A stretch of 64,000 bases of DNA from Bolinopsis microptera (lineage: Eukaryota > Ctenophora > Tentaculata > Lobata > Bolinopsidae): assembly GCF_026151205.1 (NCBI RefSeq), contig NC_087077.1:1860001-1924000 (forward strand), read 5' to 3'. Below are positions 1-9,396 of the stretch, one piece after another. Under the pieces are notes generated by a model that saw nothing but the letters and a program-made list of their open reading frames with translations, searched no databases and was not told the origin of the DNA. Within the stretch, counting starts at the first letter, position 1; every line of letters starts with the position of its first letter. A program made the position numbers and the translations under genes.

Positions 1-43
1 GGTCATTTAGGTTGGACAGGTTTGGTGTATGCCCCCTAAAGGT

Positions 44-83
44 GATGTGAACCCTGCTTGATTCAGTGTCAAGGGTTCACATC
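44..83. repeat. Perfect 12-bp inverted repeat (hairpin)
   Basis: Arms 44-55 (GATGTGAACCCT) and 72-83 are exact reverse complements around a 16-nt spacer. It lies just beyond the 3' tail of the neighbouring LINE. No function is assigned; it could be the edge of a small foldback element. Confidence 0.6.
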
Positions 84-130
84 ATCGCAAGCAAGTCTGT
101 GTACTGTTATTATGTAGTCATACCATCATG

Positions 131-185
131 TCATGGATTACAGGATTTACAGGATTACAGGATTTACAGGATTTTACAGGATTAA
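131..185 (-). repeat. LINE 3' microsatellite tail
   Basis: Six or so units of GGATTACA with one to three extra T, read on the minus strand as repeated AATCCTGTA. It sits past the 3' end of the LINE coding region. CR1/L2-type LINEs end in short tandem repeats rather than poly(A), so this is most simply the element's 3' terminus. That link is inferred from position and family habit. Confidence 0.65.
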
Positions 186-287
186 AATTAAATTATAGAT
201 CCATTATCATGGACCGTCATAATTGTACAGAGATTAATGAAAACAATCATCTTTGCTTGAAGTCAAGGCCAGGGTTATCCTTAAATC

Positions 288-644
288 TTAATTATGACTA
301 ATTCGCGAGGTTCTCACCAAATTGATAGTAAAATTGTTTAAGTTTCGTGCATTTGAATTACGCTGACGCATATCTTCGGTGAAGCTATTTCGCTCTTCGG
401 AGCAACGAAGGAAATAAGTGCACACACAGTTGACAGCATAGGAGCGCCTTTCTTGAAATTGAATATACTGTGGGGTGTTTGGTTGAATATCAAGTGAGCG
501 GTGGCAGTGAATATGGAGGCTCTGGTGATTTTGAGGAATTACAGTTGAGTAAGGAGACAAAATTTCCATGAGATGATCTTTGAGATTTGTTTCATTGATA
601 TTGCTGGAGTCGGTGATTTCATTGCTTATTTCAATGATTGGCAA
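288..644 (-). CDS. Probable displaced C-terminus of LINE ORF2
   Basis: A 118-aa frame overlapping the end of ORF2 by 14 bases, in another frame on the same strand. Its C-terminal half (RRSYAVNCVCTYFLRCSEER followed by NSF) resembles the closing helix of many LINE proteins, a run ending in an arginine-rich segment after the zinc cluster. Read this way it is the tail of ORF2 separated by one frame shift. It could instead be a chance frame; no independent motif proves it. Confidence 0.5.
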   Translation of the reverse strand: MPIIEISNEITDSSNINETNLKDHLMEILSPYSTVIPQNHQSLHIHCHRSLDIQPNTPQYIQFQERRSYAVNCVCTYFLRCSEERNSFTEDMRQRNSNARNLNNFTINLVRTSRISHN

Positions 645-3600
645 TTTGAGAAAGATTTTTGACTAATTTCGACCTCTGTTTTGAATACAAGTCACATATG
701 TAAAGAACATGCGACTCGTCTTCGATGTTCTCAACGCCCATACTTGATTGGCACCAACCACATAGTCTTTGCTCACGGGGTGTGTTGGAGTATCTGCCTC
801 TTTCAATATGGAGATCATGGGCGCTGATTCTAAGTTTTGTGGTGCTGTAACGACGAGAAAAGCCTTTGCATAAGTATAAGTAGGGCTCTCGGTTGAAGGT
901 GTGTTTGATTGAGTGATAGAATGAGAGTTTAGAAGAAGTAGATTTTTGGTATTGCCAACATTTTTTGAATTGATTGGTTAGAGCTTCGATGATTTTAGGA
1001 ATTCTATACTTTTTGCTGCATAGTGGTTTGATGGATTGACTAAAATTTGACTGATTTATGAGGGAGTCTTTTAATAATTTGTGATCACTAACAGGGTTGG
1101 GCGCGGCTTTGTTAGCTGCATTTGTATTGAGAATTCGGTGCGCAGTTACGTGATCTAGTTTGTAAATTTCCTCTAGTTCAAGGAGTGGTTTTATGTATCG
1201 ATACCAAGGTAAGTTTAGTGATTTTTGTTCTTTTACGGCTGCAGTGACAAACGAATTCGACTTTGATTTTGTATTTAGCCTTTTGAAATAATTTAACGTT
1301 AAGCGAATTGATTGATAAATCAGAGGAATTCTTCCTGTTTCTCCCCAAACACCTACATTTGATGCTTTACGATGGACTCCCAATGCCCATTTTAGGAATG
1401 AAATATGCACTCTTTCTTGCAGAGAGGCGCTGATTTTTTTAAGTAAGTTAGTAGCGGTTGCTTCTGTCGAGTTAATCGTTTTGCAAAGAGATTTATTGAT
1501 CGTACTAGTGGGTGTCCATATCGGAGCACCATATAATAAAATGGGCTTGATGAGAGAGTCGAACAGTGTAAGGAGTGCTTTAAAAGATAACTTTGAACGC
1601 ATGACAACCCTTTTCAGGCCAAAAAATGCACGCATTGCTTTGGTTTTAAGATTTTGTTGAGCGATCTGTACTTGACCCGATTGATGAAGTTCAAATCCAA
1701 GGTAACAATAACTGTCAACAATTTCAAGATTAGATCCGTTGAGTGTAAATTTGATGTTTTGTATGTCCTGTTTTAACGTTTTCTTACCAAAGATGACTGC
1801 TTGAGTTTTGAGTTCATTGATTTCAATGCCCCACTCCTTACAAAAATTACCGAGAATATTAAGTTGCTTTTGAGTGGTTTCCTGGTCGAGTGATGGGAGT
1901 ATAAGGTCATCCGCCCACAGTAGGTGGCTAACAGTCATATTTGAAAGTACAGGGCAATTTGGAAAATCTAGGAGGCAGGACATATCACTGAGAAAAACTT
2001 TAAAAAGATCAGGTGAGAGTGGGTGACCTTGTTCTGTACCTTTACGTATCTGAAAGCGTTTACTGAGATGACCAGATAATTTTATGTAAGCGTACGAGTT
2101 TGAGTACATATTTTTGAGGACATTGTAGAAGTTTCCAGTTATGCCATTTTTTGCGAGTTTGAGGAAAAGGGCTTGACGGCAGACTGAGTCGAATGCTTTT
2201 TTAAAATCAACAAATACTGCATATACAGGTTTCCCCAAGAGTTTATATTTTGAAGCTATAGTTTTCATGGTTAGTATGTGATCGTATGTTTGAGCTTTCT
2301 TTGTGAAGCCTAGTTGGTTAGGTGGATCAGGACAGTTTTCAGAGCGGAAGTGAATGAGTCGTTCTAAGAGAATAGTCGAGAAGAGTTTTCCTATGACACT
2401 GCTGACAGCAACTGCACGGTAGTTGTCAGGATCCGATTTATTACCCTTTTTATGAAGTGGAGATATAATGCTGACGTTCCAGGGGTAAATTCCTTGTGAG
2501 AAGCAGGCGTTGAAGAGGTTCAACAAAATCAATTTATGATTGGTGTCCAGACATTTTATAATTTCGTTGTTAATCATGTCGAGTGAGGAAGCTTTACCAT
2601 TTTTGAGGAATTTTATACTAGAGTCAAGTTCTGTTGTGGTGATTAAGGTGTTGAGTGACTCAGGATGAGTTGCACCTTGATTTATCAAGTCAGCTTGATC
2701 AATCATGGAAACTTTTTTATTTTCATTTATTGTTTTGTGGTTATCAGAATATAGGTTACCAAAAAAAGTCTCGAATCTATTCATATCATGACTATCGAAA
2801 TTAAGAGTTTCCTTTTTCTGATTTTTTAGTTTTTTGAAAGATTGCCAGTTGAGAATTTTCCCCCCCTCTATGTCCTCGTTCATACGTGCGAAGAATTCGT
2901 TTTTGGCAGAATTCTTCAAACGCTTATAGCTACCCTTGACAAGATAATAGTTTTCACGTATAAGATTGTTTGACGGGAATTTTGAGGTTGCATCTGTAGC
3001 TTTACGAAATTCTCTTTTACCTAATCTCGTTTTCCAGTTAAACCAAGGTTTGTTTGAGGTGTGAGATTTTTTGGGTGGTTTGGTTTGTTTGAAACACTTC
3101 GAGGCCATGTCGCGAAGATGTTCTGAAAGTCGTTTGTTAATGTTTTTAAGTTCACTTTCATTATTACGGTCATTGTCTGCTAAATTATTTTGATCGGCGA
3201 GTAAGTCGATGTTCGATTGAAGTTCTTGGATTAAAGTCAATGATAGATTTTCAGACTGAGCTTCGAAAAAGTCGTCTTTGTTCTCTTCGTTGATAATGTA
3301 TCTGGTTGGCGCTGTCTGATAAGTGTCCTGTAATGGGGCACGTTGGTTGATCGAGAATCTATTGCATTTTAATTCAGTACTGAGGGGTTTATGATCAGAA
3401 TGTTCAGTGAATGACAAGATTTTGAGGTAATTGATTCTGATCTTTGTGGAGTTGGTCACTGCAATGTAATCAATAACGCTGCACCCATTTTTTTGGATAC
3501 TTGTGAAGTTTCCTACAAGATCTCCTAGGGTACGGCCATTCAGAATAGTGAGTTGGTTATGTTTGACTAGGTTAAGAAAGTGTGTACCGTAAGTATTTGT

Positions 3601-4215
3601 GATAGAGTCTAGTGAGTTTCGGGGGAGAAAGTTATCAGGCTCATAATCGTCTGGTAAGGGAACAAAGTCGGTCGAGTCTTCTCTTATCATACCCGTTTTT
3701 TGTCCTATACGAGAGTTAAAATCCCCACACAGTATGACTTCGCCCTCCACCCGAAGTTCGTTCACAACGTCTTCAATGTTTTTTAAGGCATCTTTGCCAT
3801 TGTCAGTCGGATTTGAGGCTGATGAATTAAATGGTCTTATGTAAACATTAACTATGAATGTGTCTTCTGATAGGTTAAAGAAATCCTTGTCTAGTCGACA
3901 AACTAGGTAGTCCGAGCACTCTGTATTCTTGATAAACTCAATCCCTTCAATAAGCTCATTTTTAATGAGTATACCGACACCTCCTGATTTACCGTATTTC
4001 CTTATGTTGCAGATTGATCGATATCCTACCAAGTGAACCTCTCTCCTAATTTCCTGAAGACAGGCTATGTCATGATCTTTTATAACGTTTTGAAATGATT
4101 CTATTTCAAATTTGCTCCCATCGACTGATGAAGGCGATTGGATATTCCAAGAAAGTATTTTTATGCTATTTTTATTAATTGAGACCTGTGTATTTTTTTG
4201 TGTGTTTCTAGTCAT
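631..4215 (-). CDS. LINE ORF2: endonuclease-reverse transcriptase
   Basis: A protein of 1194 aa starting at an ATG. The N-terminal ~280 residues form an APE-like endonuclease: LSWNIQSP near the start, CLQEIR, ILCGDFNSRIG, SVIDYIAVTN and TEHSDHKPLS. The central reverse transcriptase shows AVFVDFKKAFDSV, GTEQGHPLSPDLF and LLWADDLIL; the last has Trp where most relatives have Phe or Tyr before ADD. The C-terminus ends with a CGWC...H....C zinc-binding cluster. The protein would nick target DNA and copy the element RNA there. The frame stops soon after the zinc cluster, and an overlapping second frame (288-644) continues in the style of a LINE C-terminus, so a single frame break near 631-644 is likely and the natural protein probably ~110 residues longer. 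Confidence 0.9.
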   Translation of the reverse strand: MTRNTQKNTQVSINKNSIKILSWNIQSPSSVDGSKFEIESFQNVIKDHDIACLQEIRREVHLVGYRSICNIRKYGKSGGVGILIKNELIEGIEFIKNTECSDYLVCRLDKDFFNLSEDTFIVNVYIRPFNSSASNPTDNGKDALKNIEDVVNELRVEGEVILCGDFNSRIGQKTGMIREDSTDFVPLPDDYEPDNFLPRNSLDSITNTYGTHFLNLVKHNQLTILNGRTLGDLVGNFTSIQKNGCSVIDYIAVTNSTKIRINYLKILSFTEHSDHKPLSTELKCNRFSINQRAPLQDTYQTAPTRYIINEENKDDFFEAQSENLSLTLIQELQSNIDLLADQNNLADNDRNNESELKNINKRLSEHLRDMASKCFKQTKPPKKSHTSNKPWFNWKTRLGKREFRKATDATSKFPSNNLIRENYYLVKGSYKRLKNSAKNEFFARMNEDIEGGKILNWQSFKKLKNQKKETLNFDSHDMNRFETFFGNLYSDNHKTINENKKVSMIDQADLINQGATHPESLNTLITTTELDSSIKFLKNGKASSLDMINNEIIKCLDTNHKLILLNLFNACFSQGIYPWNVSIISPLHKKGNKSDPDNYRAVAVSSVIGKLFSTILLERLIHFRSENCPDPPNQLGFTKKAQTYDHILTMKTIASKYKLLGKPVYAVFVDFKKAFDSVCRQALFLKLAKNGITGNFYNVLKNMYSNSYAYIKLSGHLSKRFQIRKGTEQGHPLSPDLFKVFLSDMSCLLDFPNCPVLSNMTVSHLLWADDLILPSLDQETTQKQLNILGNFCKEWGIEINELKTQAVIFGKKTLKQDIQNIKFTLNGSNLEIVDSYCYLGFELHQSGQVQIAQQNLKTKAMRAFFGLKRVVMRSKLSFKALLTLFDSLIKPILLYGAPIWTPTSTINKSLCKTINSTEATATNLLKKISASLQERVHISFLKWALGVHRKASNVGVWGETGRIPLIYQSIRLTLNYFKRLNTKSKSNSFVTAAVKEQKSLNLPWYRYIKPLLELEEIYKLDHVTAHRILNTNAANKAAPNPVSDHKLLKDSLINQSNFSQSIKPLCSKKYRIPKIIEALTNQFKKCWQYQKSTSSKLSFYHSIKHTFNREPYLYLCKGFSRRYSTTKLRISAHDLHIERGRYSNTPREQRLCGWCQSSMGVENIEDESHVLYICDLYSKQRSKLVKNLSQIANH

Positions 4216-4256
4216 GGTGTAATGTGTATAAATGAGAATATATTATGTGAGTGTAA

Positions 4257-4529
4257 TCACGTTCGACTAAGAGGAGAAGGTTCCAATCCTCCTGTAGAGC
4301 GGATTTTCTTTGGCTTGTTGAGAAGCAGTCTTGTCATTTCATGGATGCTGTGACGGAAGTTTCCTAGAATGACCTCTTTGCCTCTTGTTGAAAGGTGGAC
4401 TCCATCGTCCGTGTGATACTCTCCTATCAGATGATCATCATGCATGAAGTTGGCGTTGGGGTTATAATACAAAGACCGCTCTTTGAAGGGTTTGCGTTCG
4501 TTTTTATTAGTTACGGTCACAAATTCCCA
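4257..4529 (-). CDS. LINE ORF1 C-terminal remnant (SGNH/GDSL esterase block)
   Basis: About 90 codons open between a stop at 4530-4532 and the end of ORF1. The stretch HTDDGVHLSTRGKEVILGNF matches the last conserved block of SGNH hydrolases, the catalytic D-x-x-H followed by S-x-x-G. ORF1 proteins of many CR1-clade LINEs end in such an esterase domain. The nucleophile Ser, Gly and Asn blocks are absent, so this remnant cannot be an enzyme. The ORF2 ATG lies 42 bases downstream, the usual ORF1-ORF2 order. The frame holds no suitable ATG at its start, which fits a 5' truncation. Confidence 0.7.
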   Translation of the reverse strand, partial: WEFVTVTNKNERKPFKERSLYYNPNANFMHDDHLIGEYHTDDGVHLSTRGKEVILGNFRHSIHEMTRLLLNKPKKIRSTGGLEPSPLSRT

Positions 4530-4532
4530 TCA

Positions 4533-6206
4533 CAAATCATGTGATCATAAGTTGTTCACGAACAGATGATCGCGAACAGGGATCGGGCTATCTGGATTCT
4601 GCCCATTTTCCATTCCATTCATTTGATTTTCCATTATTTAGCTATTTCTTTTTTCTTTTTTTTTTCTGATTTCGCACATAAAGTCATACTTCAAAATTTA
4701 ACGTATTTACTTCAATAAGTTAAACTAGATGCAGATACTGCCTGATGGAAAAAGGAAGTAAAAGAATTTGAAAGCATAAAAGCAGTGGATTACACGTGTA
4801 ATTGTCAAAGTAGTTCAGCAGTAGGATTGGTGATGTAATGTCATTATATTAATTATAAACAATGTAAGCTCAAAAATATTCATGTTATATATGCTTGTTT
4901 ATTTGTTTAGGGACCGGTTTTTGATATACCGGCCAATGTTTACAAATACAATATCATATGATACATAACAATATAATTTTATCTATTGTAAGTGAAAATG
5001 AGAATTAAAAATTATGGTGTAACCTTTATTATTTATAAACTTTAAAAACCAAAAACTTGCGTATTATGGTTTATTAAAAACACAGTAAGAAATAATTTGA
5101 TTCGATACGACAGATGATCACACGCACTGTTCCTAAGCTACTTGCGTTGGTGATCAACGATTAATGAGCAGAGCAGGGTCGATAGTGCTCTGTTTGAACC
5201 GTAGTTAAATAAAAGTAAATGAGCACCTGTTAGCGCTGTCATGGTAGTGAAAGGGAAGTGAAAATGTGTCATATGGTTGATAATGATAGTGACTAGCATG
5301 TGCTAATCGTCTAGTTTTACTTATAGTTATTCCTCAGGTAATTCTCGGTAATTGATTTGTTGTGTGCGTAAACCGGGTAATCCGGAAGCTTACCATCCAT
5401 GTAATAGTAATTCACGTAGCCCGACATAACTGCTCGTATTCCCTGCTTTTGTTCAGTGAACAGTGAGTCGATATGGGATTTTGCTGCAAATCCCCAACTA
5501 TTGAACAGATATTTAAGTGCAGAGATTGATAATATTTTATCTGATTTTGATCAAATTTAGATCAAGTTGTGTTTCCCAGATCCTAATTTTCCAGAAGATT
5601 AATAGAACTACTCTGAGTCTGAAGTTAAAGCTACTTATAGGGGGGATTTCATAACATTAACAAAAGCCATGTATAGTGGTGAAATGTTAATGAATGACTT
5701 CCAAAAACAAATGATGAAATGGTTGAAAAGTGGTGAAGAATGAAGAATGGTGAATAATTTCTATTGTGAATGGAGTCTTCAAAATTGTAAACCATTTTTC
5801 ATCGGAGATGGTGAAAAATTCCACAATTCATGATTCACCATTACAATTATTCCCCATTATTCACCAATTTATAATTTGCTTCCTAAACTCATAGTAAAAT
5901 GGTATTTTTATCAAGACACTTATTTTACTTCGGTGTATTCCAACAGCCACATTGTTACACAAGACCAACCAGTCAATTACAGGAAGCCGAAGGATTTATT
6001 TGGCCAGTGACGGTTAGTGTGTACCATACTATAAAATGGTGTCAGTCAGTTTTCATGAACAAAAAGGTTGTAGGTTGTCATATAATATGAAAAATGAAAA
6101 TTTGTGAAGAGGCGTCATGAGGCTGCCACACCCTACTAGAATGAACTTGAGGTCTGAAAGTTTCTTCACGGACGTCGGACACTGATGTAATTGCATGTAC
6201 TTGTAG
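4533..6206. other. Intergenic, no gene recognised
   Basis: AT-rich sequence with stops in all frames at short spacing. A stretch at about 5,660-5,870 is rich in GGTGAA and its complement and may be an old foldback repeat. A 63-codon frame at 5,899-6,090 (+) has no recognisable signal and was not called. Confidence 0.6.
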
Positions 6207-6290
6207 TATATAGTTTTACAAGTTATACACATTTTACAAGTTTTACAAGTTTTACAAGTTTTACAAGTTTTACAAGTTTTACAAGTTTTA
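6207..6290. repeat. 9-bp tandem repeat (TTTTACAAG)n
   Basis: Seven near-perfect copies of TTTTACAAG run from about 6,229 to 6,288, with a degenerate unit just before. It lies 3' of the Ly6-like gene. It could be a simple satellite or the orphan tail of a LINE, since the local LINE also ends in an 8-10 bp repeat, but no LINE body adjoins it. Confidence 0.8.
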
Positions 6291-6292
6291 TT
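6287..6292 (-). terminator. Possible polyadenylation signal for the Ly6-like gene
   Basis: AATAAA on the minus strand, about 170 nt past the stop codon of the Ly6-like gene and at the edge of the 9-bp repeat. Position is suitable for a 3' UTR; nothing else confirms it. Confidence 0.4.
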
Positions 6293-6433
6293 AATTTTAC
6301 TATAACATTATTACTACATGCATAAAATACCCTAACTTTAAATATTACTCTTAGTTTTTAATGATAGTTATAATTGTTTATGTCATAATGCACCCGGGTT
6401 ATAATTATATAAATCGTTAAATTCTTCGGCTTA

Positions 6434-6453
6434 GTGAAAGTGAAAGTGAAAGT
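6434..6453. repeat. Short (GTGAAA)3 repeat
   Basis: Three perfect hexamer copies plus two bases, 10 bases beyond the stop codon of the Ly6-like gene and so in its 3' UTR. No function inferred. Confidence 0.7.
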
Positions 6454-6462
6454 CTTCTCAAA

Positions 6463-7026
6463 CTATAAAAGAATAGCGACTGCAAGGAAAGAGACGAGCT
6501 GGATGAGAAGGAAAGAGATCGTAGGTTTAGTTTCCGAGGACACATAGTTCTCCCTTTCTCCGTCGTCCTGGAATTTCTCCATTCCTTGTGTGTTGCAGTT
6601 ATCAGTACTGCAGACATCCAATTTGCAAGATTTAAAATCTATGTCAACATCTGAATTTCCTGCCATCACATTTTCTATCGAATTACAATAAGTTTGCTCC
6701 GTTGCCTCTAAGGTCGCACTACCAAGTGGTGGTAGACATGATCTTGAGACCATTTCAGATGTCACTGTGACACCAAACATACTGGCACCGTAGTTAACGC
6801 TGATAGCTCCGCAAACATGATTATCATACTCACAAGCGATCATGTCTGATGAGTCACACTTTGGAGGAGAGTCCATCTCCTGTTCGCCCATGTCATTATG
6901 TTTCATCGCTTCTTCCATCTCAGCGGAGTCGTACTCAACGGCCGCATCTTGGCACTGATAACAACTGAGAGCCTTGGTACAAACCACAATACAACTTGCA
7001 GCTATTATTGCTAGTATTACTTTCAT
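6463..7026 (-). CDS. GPI-anchored Ly6/uPAR-like three-finger protein
   Basis: A 187-aa protein from an ATG at 7026 to TAG. Residues 1-19 form a signal peptide (MKVILAIIAASCIVVCTKA), cut before LSCYQC, the usual opening of an LU domain. The mature part is cysteine-rich and closes with CSTDNCN, matching the CxxxxCN end of Ly6/uPAR domains. Residues ~165-187 (ISFLLIQLVSFLAVAILL) are hydrophobic with no charged tail after them, as expected of a GPI-attachment signal. The protein probably sits on the outer cell surface. An acidic Met/Glu-rich insert (about residues 30-55) lengthens the first finger. One open frame covers the whole protein, unusual because LU genes in animals are normally split by introns; either the gene is intronless or non-coding exons lie upstream. 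Ligand and role cannot be read from sequence. Confidence 0.85.
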   Translation of the reverse strand: MKVILAIIAASCIVVCTKALSCYQCQDAAVEYDSAEMEEAMKHNDMGEQEMDSPPKCDSSDMIACEYDNHVCGAISVNYGASMFGVTVTSEMVSRSCLPPLGSATLEATEQTYCNSIENVMAGNSDVDIDFKSCKLDVCSTDNCNTQGMEKFQDDGERENYVSSETKPTISFLLIQLVSFLAVAILL

Positions 7027-7718
7027 CTTCTAAACTTCTCGCTACCTTAAATATATTTTTAATTAATAACTTTCACCAAATGTGAAGTATAATCGATCAA
7101 TGATATTTTATTATATAATTATAAACAATACTCGTACATAGAGCTAGAATTAAGCTTTTTAATTTGATTTATCATCAATAAAATACCTAAATGGTATTGG
7201 TAAGTTCAAGTTGGTTGTCAAAAATATGCCGCTTCTTTCAGCTGTGCAGTAGGAGCGGAATTATTAATGCTAATTTAACCTCGACAAAAATTAAATTTTT
7301 AGGAAAGAATAAAATGTGAAAAACACACAGTTATGAGTGATCAGAACGTGTGAGAGAAAGCGGAGATAAGAGACTGAAAGGGAGCACTAGATGAGGCATT
7401 TTTGTGTAGTGCAACATCGACAATCTAATTCACAATCTAATTTCTACCTTGAAAATAAAAAGTGAAGCATTTGAAGGCAGGGAGAAATTGAACTACAAAT
7501 CTGAAAACATTTCTTGGGTAGGAAGCACTCTCACGCGTCACGCACAGGTTTCCCGGACTAATGGACGTTGCGCACGCAGTCGCACTTCTACTACACAGCG
7601 GGCCTGTCACACACGAGCCTGCTCGATCACTCTACACTTGAAGTCGAACTTTCTTAAAGGGACTTCGACACTCCAACAGTTGGAACCAATTCGAATCGTT
7701 GTATTTTTGAAGGTAACA
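7027..7718. other. Intergenic, upstream of the Ly6-like gene
   Basis: The near side should hold the Ly6-like promoter; an AT-rich TATATTTA-like stretch lies about 25 bases before the ATG, too close to be a convincing TATA box. The rest shows no coding signal. A 102-codon plus-strand frame at 7,449-7,757 runs into the satellite and was not called. Confidence 0.5.
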
Positions 7719-8083
7719 CGACATCTGTCCGACAGCGACATCTGTCCAGTGGCGTAACGTTGCCGGTTGGCGCCCCCCTGCCGAAAAAAGCGCCCCCCTG
7801 TTGGCGCTCCCTCCCCTTTTGGTGCCCCTCCCTAAAATTGAACAAATTAGGTAATTTTAAAGAATACGCCGGTAAAATCTCTAAAAAAGTGTGTATCTAG
7901 AGCAAAACGCGCAGTTTTGCTAGTACTTTAGTTAAGTTTTCGAAATTGTCCCACATTTAAACGACGATTTGGCGCCCCCCCTAAGACGGCGCCCCCTGCA
8001 CAGCGGGGTCAGCAGGGCCTTTCGTTACGCCACTGCATCTGTCCGACAGCGACATCTGTCCGACAGCGACATCTGTCCGACAG
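7719..8083. repeat. 17-bp satellite, four units, split by a MITE
   Basis: The unit CGACATCTGTCCGACAG occurs four times once the inserted MITE is removed: one full unit and part of a second before it, the remainder and two full units after. Each unit contains CTGTC-C-GACAG, a perfect 5-bp palindrome around one base. The array ends before CAATATTTTC. Confidence 0.9.
7747..8035. mobile_element. hAT-type MITE, 289 bp, with 8-bp target duplication
   Basis: The element begins CAGTGGCGTAACG and ends with its exact reverse complement CGTTACGCCACTG, a terminal sequence common among hAT-superfamily MITEs. It is flanked by a perfect 8-bp duplication CATCTGTC (7739-7746 and 8036-8043), the target length of hAT transposases. 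The interior has subterminal runs of GCGCCCCCC and no coding capacity, so it would need a transposase supplied elsewhere. The perfect termini and duplication suggest a fairly young insertion. Confidence 0.92.
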
Positions 8084-8095
8084 CAATATTTTCTT

Positions 8096-8385
8096 GTGTT
8101 TGAAGTGATATCTCAAATTTGGTACATAGAAATTCACCCAAACTCGCAAAAATTATTTGTCTTAAAGCTATCTTACTATCTAGAAAGTTTCAAGAAAATC
8201 GTATCGTTGTGTCTCCAGATATATGCCTTGGAACCACTGCAAACCACCGAATTGGAGATATTCTTTGTGTTTAAGGTGATAATGATATCTCAAATTTGGC
8301 GCATAGAAACTCGCTCAAACTTACACAGATTATTCCTCCTATAACCACCCTACTTTATGGAAAGTTCGGTAGGATCCGACATAAA
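8096..8385. repeat. Two diverged ~180-bp direct repeats
   Basis: GATATCTCAAATTTGG followed by a matching run recurs about 180 bases apart (first near 8107, second near 8287), with later blocks (TTCACCCAAACT / CTCGCTCAAACT, and AAAGTTTC / AAAGTTCG) also aligned. Probably the remnant of a local satellite. The plus-strand open frame across it is incidental. Confidence 0.55.
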
Positions 8386-8433
8386 CTATTGTCCGAATAA
8401 CCTATTTCCTGAGTCGCACGCCATATGTGATAT

Positions 8434-8852
8434 CACAATGCTGGCAAGCATTACCGTCGCCCTTATATTCACAACACTATTTACCCCCTATACGATTATA
8501 TCCCCTTTATTGTTTTCCAGGCATTAAGACTCATCGAAAGTAGTTCAGCAGGTACATTTAAGTTCAAAACATTCTAATTCAATGTTGAAGATGACAGGAA
8601 TAAGAAATAGTTATATGGAGGTTTTTAAGAAATTTGCGCAAAATACGCGCCAGCATGTTATACGAAATTCGGTAAAAAACCCAAAATCGCCATATTCAGG
8701 TGCCTTAAAAACCATGTTAAAATTGAGTTAGAGATCTGAAATTTTTTAGGGCGTCTAGACGTTGACCAAATCGACTGCAAAAAAGGTTTCAGGTTTCAGG
8801 AGCATCGGGAAGTGGGTTTTCTAGAACCCCTGTTTTACGATAGATTGTCGTG
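8434..8852 (+). repeat. Module F, copy 1
   Basis: Starts CACAATGCTGGCAAGC and ends at AGATTGTCGTGA. The same ~425-bp block recurs at 12,658-13,085 (+) and 16,558-16,981 (-), with a fragment at 10,420-10,531. No open frame. A (CATA)n run of about 28 bp separates it from the next P element. Confidence 0.85.
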
Positions 8853-8880
8853 ATACATACATACATACATATATACATAT

Positions 8881-9396
8881 TTTACCAAAACCCATAATCA
8901 TGGGTAGAGTGGACCGCTGCCAGTGTCTCTCTTTCCCAAACAAAAGGAAATGATATTAATTTGATTGACCGTTCTCAAATGCAAAAAGATACCGAGAATG
9001 AAATCGGTCGCTCGCTTTTCCCATTCATTCACGGCTTACGAATTGTATAAATTAGTTTCGATTGATTACATCAATCAGATGCTGTAAAAATCTCTTTGGG
9101 TTGCGTTCGGGTCGATACCTAGTATTTCGGGGTAAGGGACAAGGGTGGTAGTTATAACTGATTGAATAAGCTGAAGTTTATTGAATCTTTATTGCCGAGT
9201 ACAGCTGCCTTTGGGCAGTTCTTCTTAATCTATTACAATTGTAAATGAATGGGAAAAGCGAGCGACCGATTTCATTCTCGGTATCTTTTTGCATTTGAGA
9301 ACGGTCAATCAAATTAATATCATTTCCTTTTGTTTGGGAAAGAGAGACACTGGCAGCGGTCCACTCTACCCATGATTATGGGTTTTGGTAAAATAT
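8881..9396. repeat. Palindromic element P, copy 1 (long loop)
   Basis: Two inverted arms of about 150 bp starting ACCAAAACCCATAATCATGG and ending near CTTTTCCCATTCATT, here separated by a ~210-bp loop instead of the ~30 bp in other copies. The extra loop sequence contains a small inverted repeat (AGCTGCC...GGGCAGTTCT) and is unrelated to other P copies, so it may be a nested insertion or an older form. Confidence 0.8.

Larger units (their letters stand above)
131..4532 (-). mobile_element. 5'-truncated non-LTR retrotransposon (CR1/Jockey-like LINE)
   Basis: Read on the minus strand, the element holds the last ~90 codons of ORF1, a near full-length ORF2 (endonuclease, reverse transcriptase, zinc-binding tail), a short 3' region and a microsatellite tail. 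ORF1 is cut off at an in-frame stop near 4530, and nothing upstream resembles more ORF1, so the copy is probably 5'-truncated, as LINE copies often are. No target-site duplication was found. The long open ORF2 points to recent insertion. The clade is inferred from the SGNH-type ORF1 tail and the style of the RT motifs; Rex1 or L2 are possible alternatives. Confidence 0.85.

Noticed and set aside
1392-1607. 71-aa minus-strand protein inside the LINE
   Set aside because: Overlaps ORF2 in another frame.
5899-6090. 63-aa plus-strand protein
   Set aside because: Short, no recognisable signal or domain, in AT-rich intergenic sequence.
8096-8344. 82-aa plus-strand protein
   Set aside because: Lies across two diverged direct repeats; the repeated residues reflect the DNA repeat.
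9033-9243. A terminal repeat of a retroelement in the long loop of P copy 1
   Set aside because: A small hairpin and AT-rich run only; no paired copy, no primer-binding site, no coding part.
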